The notes: generated by a model from the letters alone, not told the origin. 64,000 nucleotides of DNA from Candidatus Gastranaerophilales bacterium (GCA_910587175.1 CAJULH010000004.1:1-64000); one strand, 5' to 3'; shown: positions 16,942 through 26,162, counted from the stretch's first letter. Translations and numbers: made by a program.

Positions 16942-17844
16942 TTAATATCCGAAATAAGCATCACTTTTTTGATCATGGAAAAATCTCATCATTTCTTGAT
17001 CATTTGCAGATAGTGCATTTGGTCCCAACCCATTCTTTGCAAGCAAATTATCTATTTCCGCCTGGGTTAGATTATCGGTAGGATAATCAGGTCCAAGACC
17101 ATTTTCTTTTAATAAAGCGTCAATATCTGCCTGACTCATATTTGTATCTTTATTTGCATCAATTTGAGTTTGTTCGCTCTTATAACTTTCGCATAATTCA
17201 TCAATTTCTTCCTGGCTCAAATTGCCCTTCCTTGGGAAAGGATTATACTCTGTTGCCAGCTGTTTAACATCCTCAAAATATGCTTTTGTCTTTGAAGTAC
17301 CATCTCTATATGCGGCTTCCATATGAGAACCTTCAACTTTTGCCATTTGATTTAAGCTTGCTTTCATTGCTGCTGCGGAAACCCCTGCTGTATATACACC
17401 GGAGCCCATTTCTTTGGCACCGCCTTTTGCTTCAGCATCAGTTTCTGCACTCACCATTTTGCCAATACCGGATACAGTTTTTATAGCACCTGCGCCAAGA
17501 CCTATGGCTGCGCCTGCAACAGCAAGCGGGGCAACAAAAGGAGCGGTGACAGGACATATGGAAAGTGCTGCAATGCCTATCATTCCTGCAATTCCAAGAG
17601 GGGAAGTCAGAGCTTTTGTAGCGTCTTCGCCTGCACCTTTAACTGCCAGCTTTGTAATTTCCTTGGCTGATAATCCGCCGTTATCATCTCCATCCGTACA
17701 AACATTATCAATATCTATTGTATTATTTGCTTCACCAGCATCAAAAACCGAAATTGAAGATATGTCATCTTTTTTCTTGTTTGCATTGCTTTCTGTTGCA
17801 GCAGCATAGGCTGCAGAACTGCCAACAGGATTAACTACTGTCAT
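16942..17844 (-). CDS. Paralogous hydrophobic-core protein with EF-hand loop and three FliM-N-like SQxxIDxL motifs
   Basis: Unrecognised 300-residue protein. In order: a polar N-terminus; a canonical calcium-binding EF-hand loop at 51-62 (D51, D53, N55, G56, L58, E62); a glycine-rich hydrophobic stretch (about 80-128); TDAEAKGGAKEMGSG and an Ala-rich helix that align with the 15412 gene; and a C-terminal acidic region with LSQEEIDEL (209-217), MSQADIDALL (236-245) and LTQAEIDNLL (259-268), the last two each followed by NGLGP. These resemble the N-terminal CheY-binding peptide of FliM. No signal peptide is seen. The ATG has AAGGAGAG upstream, and its promoter block is shared with the paralog. 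Role unknown; calcium binding is inferred from the loop only. Confidence 0.72.
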   Translation of the reverse strand: MTVVNPVGSSAAYAAATESNANKKKDDISSISVFDAGEANNTIDIDNVCTDGDDNGGLSAKEITKLAVKGAGEDATKALTSPLGIAGMIGIAALSICPVTAPFVAPLAVAGAAIGLGAGAIKTVSGIGKMVSAETDAEAKGGAKEMGSGVYTAGVSAAAMKASLNQMAKVEGSHMEAAYRDGTSKTKAYFEDVKQLATEYNPFPRKGNLSQEEIDELCESYKSEQTQIDANKDTNMSQADIDALLKENGLGPDYPTDNLTQAEIDNLLAKNGLGPNALSANDQEMMRFFHDQKSDAYFGY

Positions 17845-17861
17845 ATCTCTCTCCTTAAAAA

Positions 17862-17908
17862 TTTATCTCTCTTGCATTAATAAAGTATTTGTTTTATAAA
17901 AAATTGCC
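17862..17908 (-). promoter_or_regulatory. Conserved 47-bp upstream block, copy 2
   Basis: Same block as at 16801-16847: GGCAATTTTTTA, then TACTTTAT at the same offset, then CAAGAGAGATAAA. It ends 17 bp before the ATG at 17844. The ungapped match suggests common control of the paralogous pair. The calpain gene leader near 30252 contains a looser match (ACTTTATAAA, with ACAAGAGAG next to its ATG). Confidence 0.6.
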
Positions 17909-18014
17909 ATACAAAATATATACTGCTTAACATTTCTTAATATTATGTGCTCCAAACAGGCTTGTTTCGTACTATAATCAAAGGTATTGAGTTTGGAATT
18001 ATATTTAGTATTCA

Positions 18015-20516
18015 ATGGAAAATAAAACCTTAACAATAGCCCTGATATCAGTTTTTTATATATTTGGCTTGTGCGCTTTTTACACGCAGACAAAAATATT
18101 TCCTGCAATTTTAATAACCATTGCACTTATACTTTGCTGTATTTTTGAAAAACTAAAACCAATGTTTTGCGTATTTTTATGCCTTTTGTTTTTTGGCGGC
18201 TTTTTTAATGCAAAATTAAAAACCAAAGAATATGACAGCCTTTCATTAATAAACAGCATAAACAATGCCGCAATGAAAGGCAGGGTATATTCAATTCCCA
18301 AAATAAACAAAGAGAAGAAAATCGCAAAATTTTATATGGGAATATATGAAGCAAATATTCAAAATAAGGCGTTTATCCCTGAGAATACAAAAATCTTTGT
18401 ATCAATTTTTGATGAAAAAGAAAGATATGATGATATAAAAATAGGCGATGTCATTGAAATAAAAGGAAATTTAAGAAAACCGAAAGAAGCCCGAAACCCT
18501 AGCGAATTTGACTATAGAAATTATTTAAAAAATAAAGATGTTTTTGTAATTTTATATTCAAACACAAAGCCTGAAAGTAAAAATTTTAAGATTATAAACA
18601 AGCCTGATATTAAAAACTCTAAAAACAAGGTAAAAGAGCTGTGGTGGCTGGCTTTGGGAGAATTGGACAAAACAAGGACAGAAATAATTTCAAGGCATGA
18701 AAAATATATAAAAAGCCCGAATCTGGAAGTTTTTGGAGGAGTTGTCTTTGGAGATGATGCCATAAATCCGCCGGATGATGTTAAACAATCGTTCATAAAC
18801 TCAGGGCTTTTACATCTTCTTGCAGCATCAGGACTGAATGTTGCGCTAATTTTTGGCATATGGTGGTGGATAGCATCATTTTTAAATATGTCATACAGAA
18901 TAAAAATTTTATCCGGCATGGCAATTGTGGTTTTATACACATTTATTACAGGCTTTCCGCCGTCAATCTTAAGGGCGGCAATTATGCTTACTTTAATTCT
19001 TGCAGGAAGGCTGATGTTCAAAGAGGCAAATAACCTTGCTTTAATATTTTTCACAGGATTTATAATGCTTTTATTTGACCCGAAACTCATAAATGATGTA
19101 GGTTTTGAGCTTTCATTCCTTGTTACGGGCGGACTTATTACCTGCATTGAGCCAATTTGTGAAAGATTTAAAGCCATTGACAAGCTTTACAAAAAAAGAT
19201 TTTCCAAGAAACCTGCAATTGTCCGCGCAGCACTTTATCTTATTTCGCCGGTTGCTCTTGCAGGGATGATTTTAGTGCCCCTTGTGGCGCAAATCTGGGC
19301 GGCACCGCTTCAGGGTTATTATTTTAATACGTTTACACCCTACAGTGTTTTTGCAAACATTGTAGTGGTACCATTTATCGGAATAATAAGCTTTATCGGA
19401 TTTTTAAGTTCAATTTTAAGTATGGTTCCAATCTTGGGAAATATTACAATCCAAATATCGGCCTTTATATTAAACCCTCTGATTACAATACTTTTAAATG
19501 TTGCAGAATATTTCTCAAAATTGCCAGGCGCCATAATAAAAATTCCGTCAGGAAATCCTTTTCAGATAATAATTTATTATTCTCTGGTGCTTTGTCTGGT
19601 CTTTTGTATAAAAGAAAATTTTAAAAAGTTTAAAGCAAACATTGTTCTTGGTGTGCTTGCAACAGTGCTTATTGTTAGCATAATCAGCATTCCAACCAAA
19701 AATTTTGAAATACTTGTGTTTGATGTTGGAAATGCGGACAACTTTTTAATAAAAACACCAAAAAACAAATACATAATGATAGATACCGGAAAACTGCCTT
19801 ACAAAGGTATTTCAAGCGCAAAAAGAATAACTCTTGAATACCTTTATGATAAAAACATAAAAACTCTGGAGTATTTAATAGTAACGCACTTTGACAACGA
19901 CCATTCCGGCGGCACAATTGATATTTTGGATAATATAAATGTAAAAAATGTAATAATACAAAAAAATTCCTGCGACACAAAAAATTCCTGCGACATTCTA
20001 AGATATCTGAAAGAAAATAATATAAATGCTAAAACGGCACAAAATACCGTAATTTACACAGAAAAAGACTTTGAAATAAAAACTTTTTCACCAAAAATAA
20101 ATACAAAAAACATCGATAAGGATAAGTTTGAAAATGAAACTTCAACCGTTGTATTAATTAAAAACAAAGAAGATTACGCCCTTTTTATGGCAGATGGCGG
20201 AATCGGGGCATTTAATTCAATAAAAAAGAATTTGCCAAAAAATATAAAATTTTTGAAGGTGGGACACCACGGGGCAAAAGAGGTTTTGAATGAAAAAATG
20301 CTTGAATATTTAAACCCCGAATATACAATAATTTCCACAGGACAAAACAGATACGGACATCCAAACCGCGAAACTCTGGCGCTCCTGGAAAAAACAAAAT
20401 GCAAAACATACTCTACAAAAGAATTTGGCGCATTAAAATTTGTATTAACGCCGGATAATTCAGCCCGGATGTATGGTTTTTCAACCCGCGGCAAAAAAGG
20501 ATTTAATAAGATTTAG
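18015..20516 (+). CDS. comEC: DNA internalization competence protein ComEC/Rec2
   Basis: Inner-membrane channel for uptake of single-stranded DNA in transformation. The 833-residue protein has all three parts: an N-terminal membrane-anchored OB-like domain (DUF4131, to about residue 200), the polytopic Competence domain (about 230-530, with LLAASGLNVALIFGIWWWIA), and a C-terminal metallo-beta-lactamase-like domain with THFDNDHSGG near residue 624 and KVGHHGAKE later, so the putative nuclease metal site is intact. A TATAAT at 17973-17978 may be its -10 box. No other com genes are nearby. A full-length gene suggests the organism can still be transformed, though other competence genes are not seen here. 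Confidence 0.95.
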   Translation: MENKTLTIALISVFYIFGLCAFYTQTKIFPAILITIALILCCIFEKLKPMFCVFLCLLFFGGFFNAKLKTKEYDSLSLINSINNAAMKGRVYSIPKINKEKKIAKFYMGIYEANIQNKAFIPENTKIFVSIFDEKERYDDIKIGDVIEIKGNLRKPKEARNPSEFDYRNYLKNKDVFVILYSNTKPESKNFKIINKPDIKNSKNKVKELWWLALGELDKTRTEIISRHEKYIKSPNLEVFGGVVFGDDAINPPDDVKQSFINSGLLHLLAASGLNVALIFGIWWWIASFLNMSYRIKILSGMAIVVLYTFITGFPPSILRAAIMLTLILAGRLMFKEANNLALIFFTGFIMLLFDPKLINDVGFELSFLVTGGLITCIEPICERFKAIDKLYKKRFSKKPAIVRAALYLISPVALAGMILVPLVAQIWAAPLQGYYFNTFTPYSVFANIVVVPFIGIISFIGFLSSILSMVPILGNITIQISAFILNPLITILLNVAEYFSKLPGAIIKIPSGNPFQIIIYYSLVLCLVFCIKENFKKFKANIVLGVLATVLIVSIISIPTKNFEILVFDVGNADNFLIKTPKNKYIMIDTGKLPYKGISSAKRITLEYLYDKNIKTLEYLIVTHFDNDHSGGTIDILDNINVKNVIIQKNSCDTKNSCDILRYLKENNINAKTAQNTVIYTEKDFEIKTFSPKINTKNIDKDKFENETSTVVLIKNKEDYALFMADGGIGAFNSIKKNLPKNIKFLKVGHHGAKEVLNEKMLEYLNPEYTIISTGQNRYGHPNRETLALLEKTKCKTYSTKEFGALKFVLTPDNSARMYGFSTRGKKGFNKI

Positions 20517-20571
20517 CCGTACCCTTTTTTACAAAAAGCCCAAACCCAATGATGCGCAACTATGTATATAT

Positions 20572-23500
20572 TTAATCCTTCTGTGCCAGTTTGCATATTA
20601 AACTATACGCACAATACTTACAGGCATCAGAAGAAGGAGTCGGCTCAAAATGCAGATTCTTAACATCTTCAACAAACGCTTTAATCTTCTTTTCAATCTC
20701 AATATTATCCTCATCAGCAAGGTTTGCATTTGAATATGTAAAGCCCTTTTCAACATATAAAAGTGCACAGTCAAAAACATTTACCCCGGGATTTATTTTT
20801 TCATATAAATATTTATAAAAGCGCAGCTGGTTATGATAATTTTCGTCAGGTTTTACTTTTTTTGGAGTTCCGGTTTTAAAATCGTAAATATATATTTTAT
20901 CCCCGGCTTTTACAACCCTGTCTGCAAAACCCTTCAGGATATAGCCTTCCTCCTTAAATTCAAGACGAAGTTCAGATGCCAGAATGCTTTCAACAGGAGT
21001 TTCCGCAAGCTTCAAATAATTCATATTAAACAGCTCTTCGCCGCGCCTTTGATATTCCTCCCTGGTCTCCGCATCTTTAAATTCAAGAGTGTCCATCTTT
21101 TCTTTAAAATACCCCAAAACATCAGCCAAAGGCGGATAGCATCCATTTTCCCTGCCCACTCTTGCCATCTTTTCAAGTGCAAAATGCACCGCAGAGCCAT
21201 ATGACAAATTATCTATATCTTCAGCCAACACCGGAACATTTAAGATATCAGAATAGTAATATTTCAAGGGACAGCTTAAATATTCATTTAAAGATGAAGC
21301 GCTGACTGTAATATTTTCAGTCCTTTCCTTTAATTCAAGCTGAACATTTGAAGAATCCTGATACAAAATAAAATTCTTTAATTCTTCCGTATATGTATCT
21401 AAATCAAGCTCGTATGAATTTTTATCGCAATATTTTTCATTATTTAAAATGTCAGACTGCAAATATTCACTTACCGCCTGGACATTCATTTCATCATCAC
21501 AGTTTGCATAGCTTAGATATAAGCCGTATTTTGAACGGGTAATGCCCACAAACATAAGCTTTAAAAGTTCTGCCTTTTTGTTTTCTGTCTTATCATCCAA
21601 AAATCTGGACTCTTCAACAGGCAATTCCAATTTGCCCGGCGGACGGGATTTTTCCCAGAGCCTTGCTGTAAGCTGCGGCATAAAGACATATTCAAACTCT
21701 CTACCTTTTGAACCATGATAGGTTAAAAGCTGCACAGCGTTATTAGAATACGGATTTTTTTCTATCTCCATCTTAATTCCCTGGTTTAAATATGTATCAA
21801 GATGGGATATAAAATCAGATAATGTTGCAGTTTTATGCAAGGCAGAGTATGAATAAGCCTCTTTTGTAAGACGTTTTATTGCAGCAAGGTTTTCAAATTT
21901 TTCATCCGCCCTGTTTGAATAATATTCCAGGATTCCGGTTTTTATAATAACGTCATATATAAATGCAGTAAGGCTTTTAGAAGATTTCAGCCTTTTTAAT
22001 GAAATAAACGTAGAATAAAATTCCTGAATACCTTTAGAATCCTTAAAGATTGTATCAAGGTTTTCTTCAATTATATTAAAGAAATTTCTGTCTTTGATTT
22101 CAGGCTTTTCTTTCTTTGAAACGTTTAGTCTGCTTTGTTTTAAAAGCTCATAGTAGTCTTTTTCATCAATCAAAAAAGGTTCATTTACAAGGAGCCCGAA
22201 AAGTTTATCTGCCCCTTTATATGTATTATCAAGACATTTTAAGTAAAAATATGTGGTAATAAATGCGGGAATTTCAAAAACACTTTTCTGGCGGTTCAAC
22301 TGATATGGGATATTTTTTGCCTTTAAAATTTTTGCAAAAGGAATTAAAAAATCATTCCTTTTTGATAAAATTGCTATTTCTTTGGGCTCAATTCCTTTAT
22401 TTATAAGATTTTCAATCTCATCCGCTATTTTATTATTTTCCTGAATTGTTTGTCCGTAAAATGAAAAATGTATTTTTTCTTCTTTTTCTATAACGTTTTT
22501 ATTCTTTGCGGTTAATTTTTTATCAATCCCGTAATGTATTAAATCTGCATCATTTGTAAGCCGCGATTTATCATTTTTTATAATATCCTCGGCAAAATCA
22601 AGTACAAGTTGGGAAGATCTGTTATTTTCATTCAGGCAGATAACATTTGTACCCGGATATTTTTTAAGAAAATTCTTAAGATTATCACACCTTGCACCCT
22701 GGAATGAATAAATTATCTGGTCATCATCCCCTACAACAAAAACATTATCTGTTTTTGCACCCCGGGCAATCTGGAAAATAAGCTCGTTTTGCCCCGAATT
22801 TGTGTCTTGGTATTCATCCACAAGAATATATTTATACCCGGATGCAACTTCATTCAAAAGTTCATCATCGTATTCAACTGTTTTTAAGACAAGGTTTAAC
22901 ATATCTGAAAAATCAATAAGATTATGCTGTCTTAAGCCTTTTTCATAAAGTTCATATATTGCATAAAATTCTTTTGCCTTGCCAAGCTTTTTTTCAAAAT
23001 TTTCAAACTTTTCAACAAAAGTTTTTACAAGTTTTCCCTTTTCTTCCCTTTCTTTATATTCCTCTTTTAGTTCATCCATACGGGGAAGCCAGTCGGGGTT
23101 TGTTTCATAGAACTTAAAGTATTCTTCCTTTGAAATTCTCTCCCTTTTTACATAATCAATAGCAGAAATTATCTGCCCTACAAAATGATATCTGTTATTC
23201 CACTTGTCCTTTAAATATTCAACCCCAAAAGCGGTGTGATATTCATCCATGCATTCTTTTACAATTGCCTGCTTTGTAATATCATCCACAACCTGAACGT
23301 TATCCAAAAGTTCAAACTTACTTGGAAAACGATCTATAATGTCTTTGCAGAAACTGTGATACGTCGAAACACACACGCCCATTGCAGCGGTAGCATTTTC
23401 TACCCCTTTTACAAGTCTTGTTTTCATCTCGCTGCTTGCAGCTTCAGAAAACGTCAGACAGAGGATTTCAGAAGGCAATACTCCTTTTTGAAGCATATTC

Positions 23501-23679
23501 TTAATACGCTCAATCAGGGTAAAAGTTTTCCCGGTGCCTGGACCTGCCAAAAGCATCACAGGACCATTAATTGTATCTATTGCCTCTTTTTGCCTCGGGT
23601 TTGGCGTAATTTTCGGCTTTACATCGGCAATTTCAACACCAAAATCAAGTTTCAAGGTGCCTTGTGTCCCGTTTTGCAT
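20572..23679 (-). CDS. UvrD/PcrA-like helicase fused to a C-terminal PD-(D/E)XK (AddB/Cas4-like) nuclease
   Basis: A one-polypeptide DNA helicase-nuclease. N-terminal SF1A motor: Walker A AGPGTGKT, motif II DEYQDTNSGQ, motif III VGDDDQIIYSFQGA, motif V LLTYHGSKGREF, and motif VI LMFVGITRSKYGL. The C-terminal domain contains a PD-(D/E)XK nuclease with YIYDFKTGTPKK and a four-cysteine pattern: C811 (LSCPLKYYY) and C1028, C1031, C1037 (CKYCAYSLIC), numbered from the longer GTG start at 23703. That spacing matches the [4Fe-4S] staple of AddB-type nucleases. I prefer ATG 23679 because GAGGG lies just before it. A likely role is DNA-end resection or repair. yebC starts upstream on the same strand after only about 40 bp. 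Confidence 0.9.
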   Translation of the reverse strand: MQNGTQGTLKLDFGVEIADVKPKITPNPRQKEAIDTINGPVMLLAGPGTGKTFTLIERIKNMLQKGVLPSEILCLTFSEAASSEMKTRLVKGVENATAAMGVCVSTYHSFCKDIIDRFPSKFELLDNVQVVDDITKQAIVKECMDEYHTAFGVEYLKDKWNNRYHFVGQIISAIDYVKRERISKEEYFKFYETNPDWLPRMDELKEEYKEREEKGKLVKTFVEKFENFEKKLGKAKEFYAIYELYEKGLRQHNLIDFSDMLNLVLKTVEYDDELLNEVASGYKYILVDEYQDTNSGQNELIFQIARGAKTDNVFVVGDDDQIIYSFQGARCDNLKNFLKKYPGTNVICLNENNRSSQLVLDFAEDIIKNDKSRLTNDADLIHYGIDKKLTAKNKNVIEKEEKIHFSFYGQTIQENNKIADEIENLINKGIEPKEIAILSKRNDFLIPFAKILKAKNIPYQLNRQKSVFEIPAFITTYFYLKCLDNTYKGADKLFGLLVNEPFLIDEKDYYELLKQSRLNVSKKEKPEIKDRNFFNIIEENLDTIFKDSKGIQEFYSTFISLKRLKSSKSLTAFIYDVIIKTGILEYYSNRADEKFENLAAIKRLTKEAYSYSALHKTATLSDFISHLDTYLNQGIKMEIEKNPYSNNAVQLLTYHGSKGREFEYVFMPQLTARLWEKSRPPGKLELPVEESRFLDDKTENKKAELLKLMFVGITRSKYGLYLSYANCDDEMNVQAVSEYLQSDILNNEKYCDKNSYELDLDTYTEELKNFILYQDSSNVQLELKERTENITVSASSLNEYLSCPLKYYYSDILNVPVLAEDIDNLSYGSAVHFALEKMARVGRENGCYPPLADVLGYFKEKMDTLEFKDAETREEYQRRGEELFNMNYLKLAETPVESILASELRLEFKEEGYILKGFADRVVKAGDKIYIYDFKTGTPKKVKPDENYHNQLRFYKYLYEKINPGVNVFDCALLYVEKGFTYSNANLADEDNIEIEKKIKAFVEDVKNLHFEPTPSSDACKYCAYSLICKLAQKD

Positions 23680-23720
23680 ATAACCCTCTTCTTTCCTTAG
23701 CACCTTTTCTGCGCTTTTCT

Positions 23721-24512
23721 TTATATATTAATAGAATTCATTAAATCTTCATCAATGTCAAAGTTTGAATAAACATTTTGAACATCATCATGCTCTTCAA
23801 GCTTTTCCATCAAAAGAAGAACTTTCTTTGCAATTTCAGGGTCTGTCACCTCGGATGAATTGCTTGGAATTCTGGTAAGCTCTGCTGTTTTTGGTTTTAA
23901 CCCGATTTTTTCAAAACCTTCAACCGTGGCTTGGAAATTTTCAACCGTTGTTGTCACTTTAATTTCATCATCTTCTTCAAAAACATCTTTGGGTTCAAAT
24001 TCAAGGCTTGCCTCTAAAACCTCATCCAGAGTGATTTCTTTTGGTTTTTCTTTGCTTTTTTTATCTTCAGGCTCAATAATTTTATCAAAAGTAAGCATTC
24101 CGCAAGGCTCGAATATCCACCCTACACAGCCATCCGCACCAAGGTTTCCGCCAAATTTTGTAAAGAAACTCCTGATATCGCCTGCTGTTCTGTTTTTATT
24201 ATCGGTTGCAGCCTCAATAAACACTGCCACACCGCCTGCGCCGTATCCTTCATAGGTTAATTCTTCAAAGTTTTCAGAGCCTCCGCCGCCGGCACCCTTT
24301 TCAATTGCTCTTTTAATCGTGTCGTTTGGCAAACCGCCTGCTTTTGCTTTATCTATTGCGGTTCTTAAACGGAAATTACCTGCAGGGTCTCCTCCGCCCA
24401 TTTTTGCAGCGATAATTATTTCTCTTGAAAATTTGGCAAAGTTTACACCGCGCGCAGCATCTGCTTTTGCTTTTTTGTGTTTAATATTTGCCCACTTTGA
24501 ATGCCCTGACAT
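23721..24512 (-). CDS. yebC: YebC/PmpR-family protein (TACO1-like)
   Basis: A 263-residue member of the broadly conserved YebC family, described as a transcriptional regulator and, more recently, as a translation factor that helps with difficult peptide stretches. It begins with the signature SGHSKWANIKHKKAKADAARG and continues with AAKMGGGDPAGNFRLRTAIDKA, EGYGAGGVAVFIEA and the DNA-or-ribosome-binding acidic C-terminus. Compared with typical copies it has a Lys/Glu-rich insertion (about 143-160). The ATG has AAGGAAATA upstream. It precedes the helicase gene on the same strand, probably co-transcribed. Confidence 0.94.
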   Translation of the reverse strand: MSGHSKWANIKHKKAKADAARGVNFAKFSREIIIAAKMGGGDPAGNFRLRTAIDKAKAGGLPNDTIKRAIEKGAGGGGSENFEELTYEGYGAGGVAVFIEAATDNKNRTAGDIRSFFTKFGGNLGADGCVGWIFEPCGMLTFDKIIEPEDKKSKEKPKEITLDEVLEASLEFEPKDVFEEDDEIKVTTTVENFQATVEGFEKIGLKPKTAELTRIPSNSSEVTDPEIAKKVLLLMEKLEEHDDVQNVYSNFDIDEDLMNSINI

Positions 24513-24611
24513 ATTATTTCCTTCTTAAATTTTGCTCTTCGTTAAATAAATTAAAACACAGGAATGCTCAATTATCAAATATTTTTGTGTTTACATTTTA
24601 TATAAACACTT

Positions 24612-25400
24612 ATGTATATACAATTTTCAAATAACCTTTCATTAAATTTTATTCCACGCATTCATTTTGGCTCTTTGAAAAGAAATATTTCTTTAGAAAA
24701 ACAGTGCAGCAATGATTGTTTTGAAAAAAGTAACTTCATCTCCCCTTCGCTTTCAAAACAAGTATATGAAAATGCAAAAGATATTGTTATGCAAAGCCTT
24801 TTTGACAAAAACCCAAAAGAAAGCATAGTCTTAATAAGAGAAGGAGAAATTTTATTTCATTCAACAGGAAGTGAATTTGAGGCCGAAATACCCGATGAAG
24901 TTATGGATGATATTTTAGATTCGGGAGATGACAATATAACAATAATACACAGCCATACCCCGGAAAGCACAGGGGTGACCGCTCCTCTTTCTTTGGCAGA
25001 TATAGAAAATTTAATTGAGAATGATAAAATAAATTGCATTTGCGCCGTAAACAACAAAGGAGAATATTCAATAATAGAAAAAATGCCTGGCAAAAAATAT
25101 GACGAAACAACAGGAGAACTTCTGGATAATAAATTTTGCGCAGGCTTTATAAAACTTTTCCAAGGGGGCAAGAAAAAAGAGTATTTAAGATTTTTAAAGC
25201 TGGTTAACGAAAGCTCGGTTCAAAAAGAAAACGAAACTTACAGCAGTTTTATAAATAGGATGTTTACTATACAAGATAAGCTTGATGAATATTATGACTA
25301 TGCAACGACATTGAAAGATTTCCCCAAGTATACCGAAGATTTTTGGAGAAGCTATGCTAAAGATTTTGGTTTTAAATATTATTCAAACTTTAGCTTTTAA
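24612..25400 (+). CDS. JAMM/MPN-like metalloprotein candidate with lineage-type N-terminus
   Basis: A 262-residue protein I cannot assign firmly. After a short N-terminus carrying RIHFGS (residues 16-21, reminiscent of PSFKG/PSFGS in other proteins here), residues 65-155 look like a JAB/JAMM fold: beta strand SIVLIREGEIL, then ITIIHSHTP with the His-x-His pair, and PLSLADIENL where Ser and Asp could complete an HxH...SxxD metal site; the spacing before Ser is about four residues longer than the usual x7. The C-terminal 90 residues are helical and charged. If it is a JAMM enzyme it would be a zinc peptidase or isopeptidase. TPR and glutaredoxin genes follow on the same strand. A -10-like TATAAA ends five bases before the ATG. 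Confidence 0.6.
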   Translation: MYIQFSNNLSLNFIPRIHFGSLKRNISLEKQCSNDCFEKSNFISPSLSKQVYENAKDIVMQSLFDKNPKESIVLIREGEILFHSTGSEFEAEIPDEVMDDILDSGDDNITIIHSHTPESTGVTAPLSLADIENLIENDKINCICAVNNKGEYSIIEKMPGKKYDETTGELLDNKFCAGFIKLFQGGKKKEYLRFLKLVNESSVQKENETYSSFINRMFTIQDKLDEYYDYATTLKDFPKYTEDFWRSYAKDFGFKYYSNFSF

Positions 25401-25439
25401 CTTTAGCTTTTAATTTATTTGTGTAAAAATAAATATATT

Positions 25440-25907
25440 ATGAAAAATGAACAAAATAATGAACCCACACGGCTGGATTTTATCAGGGAATTAATTTCAG
25501 ATTGCAGATATGATGATGCAATGGAGCTTTTAGGGATTGCAATGGATGATGAGCCCGATAATGTGGACTACAATTACGAATTAGCCAGAATTTTTATGGA
25601 GATGGGTAATTACGCTTCCGCTGTTTCCAATTTAGAATTGGTTTTAGAGAAAACCCAAAGTTCGCTTTTGTATTTTATGCTGGGTGAAGCTTATCAGGCA
25701 GACGAACAACTTGATAAGGCAATCGGAGCATATTTAAAAGCAAATACCCTGAATGAAAATTTTCCTTTTGCATATAAAAAACTTGGCATGCTTTTTATGG
25801 CAAGAGGGGATATGGAAAGCGCCAGAGAATATTTTGAAGATTATCTGAAATTAGATATAGCAGAAGATGAAAAGGACAGTGTAAAGAAAATTTTAGAAAG
25901 GATTTAA
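25440..25907 (+). CDS. Tetratricopeptide repeat protein
   Basis: A 155-residue soluble protein made almost entirely of TPR units: DAMELLGIAMDDEPDNVDYNYELARIF, then YASAVSNLELVLEKT, then DKAIGAYLKANTLNENFPFAYKKLG, and MESAREYFEDYLKLD. About four repeats build a small protein-binding scaffold. I start at ATG 25440; an in-frame TTG at 25419 would add seven residues. It ends three bases before the glutaredoxin gene, so they share a transcript. Partner unknown. Confidence 0.82.
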   Translation: MKNEQNNEPTRLDFIRELISDCRYDDAMELLGIAMDDEPDNVDYNYELARIFMEMGNYASAVSNLELVLEKTQSSLLYFMLGEAYQADEQLDKAIGAYLKANTLNENFPFAYKKLGMLFMARGDMESAREYFEDYLKLDIAEDEKDSVKKILERI

Positions 25908-25910
25908 ATA

Positions 25911-26162
25911 ATGAACGTTGAAATTTACACCCTTGATTACTGCCCTTTTTGCAAGCGTGCACTTGCTTTTTTAAATGACCACAATGTTAATTTTACCCAA
26001 TATAAAATTGATGGCAATGAAGATGAAATGCGAAAAAAACTCGGACAACAATTTAATATTGAAGGAGAAGTTACCGTACCGCAAATTATTATCGACGGTA
26101 AAAGAATTGGCGGGTATACAGATTTAATTGCAGCTCATGAAAGCGGCGAATTAAAATTTTAA
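25911..26162 (+). CDS. grxC: Glutaredoxin (GrxC type)
   Basis: Small thiol-disulfide oxidoreductase of 83 residues. It has the dithiol active site CPFC (TLDYCPFCKRA, residues 11-14), the cis-proline segment VTVPQIIIDG and the GSH-binding GGYTDL. Length and motifs are those of a class I glutaredoxin. It is the second gene of a short operon with the TPR protein, and a strong terminator at 26198 follows. Confidence 0.94.
   Translation: MNVEIYTLDYCPFCKRALAFLNDHNVNFTQYKIDGNEDEMRKKLGQQFNIEGEVTVPQIIIDGKRIGGYTDLIAAHESGELKF

Noticed and set aside
17414..17809. 131-codon plus-strand frame opposite the 16942 gene
   Set aside because: Its length follows from the Ala/Gly-rich codons of the real gene on the other strand.
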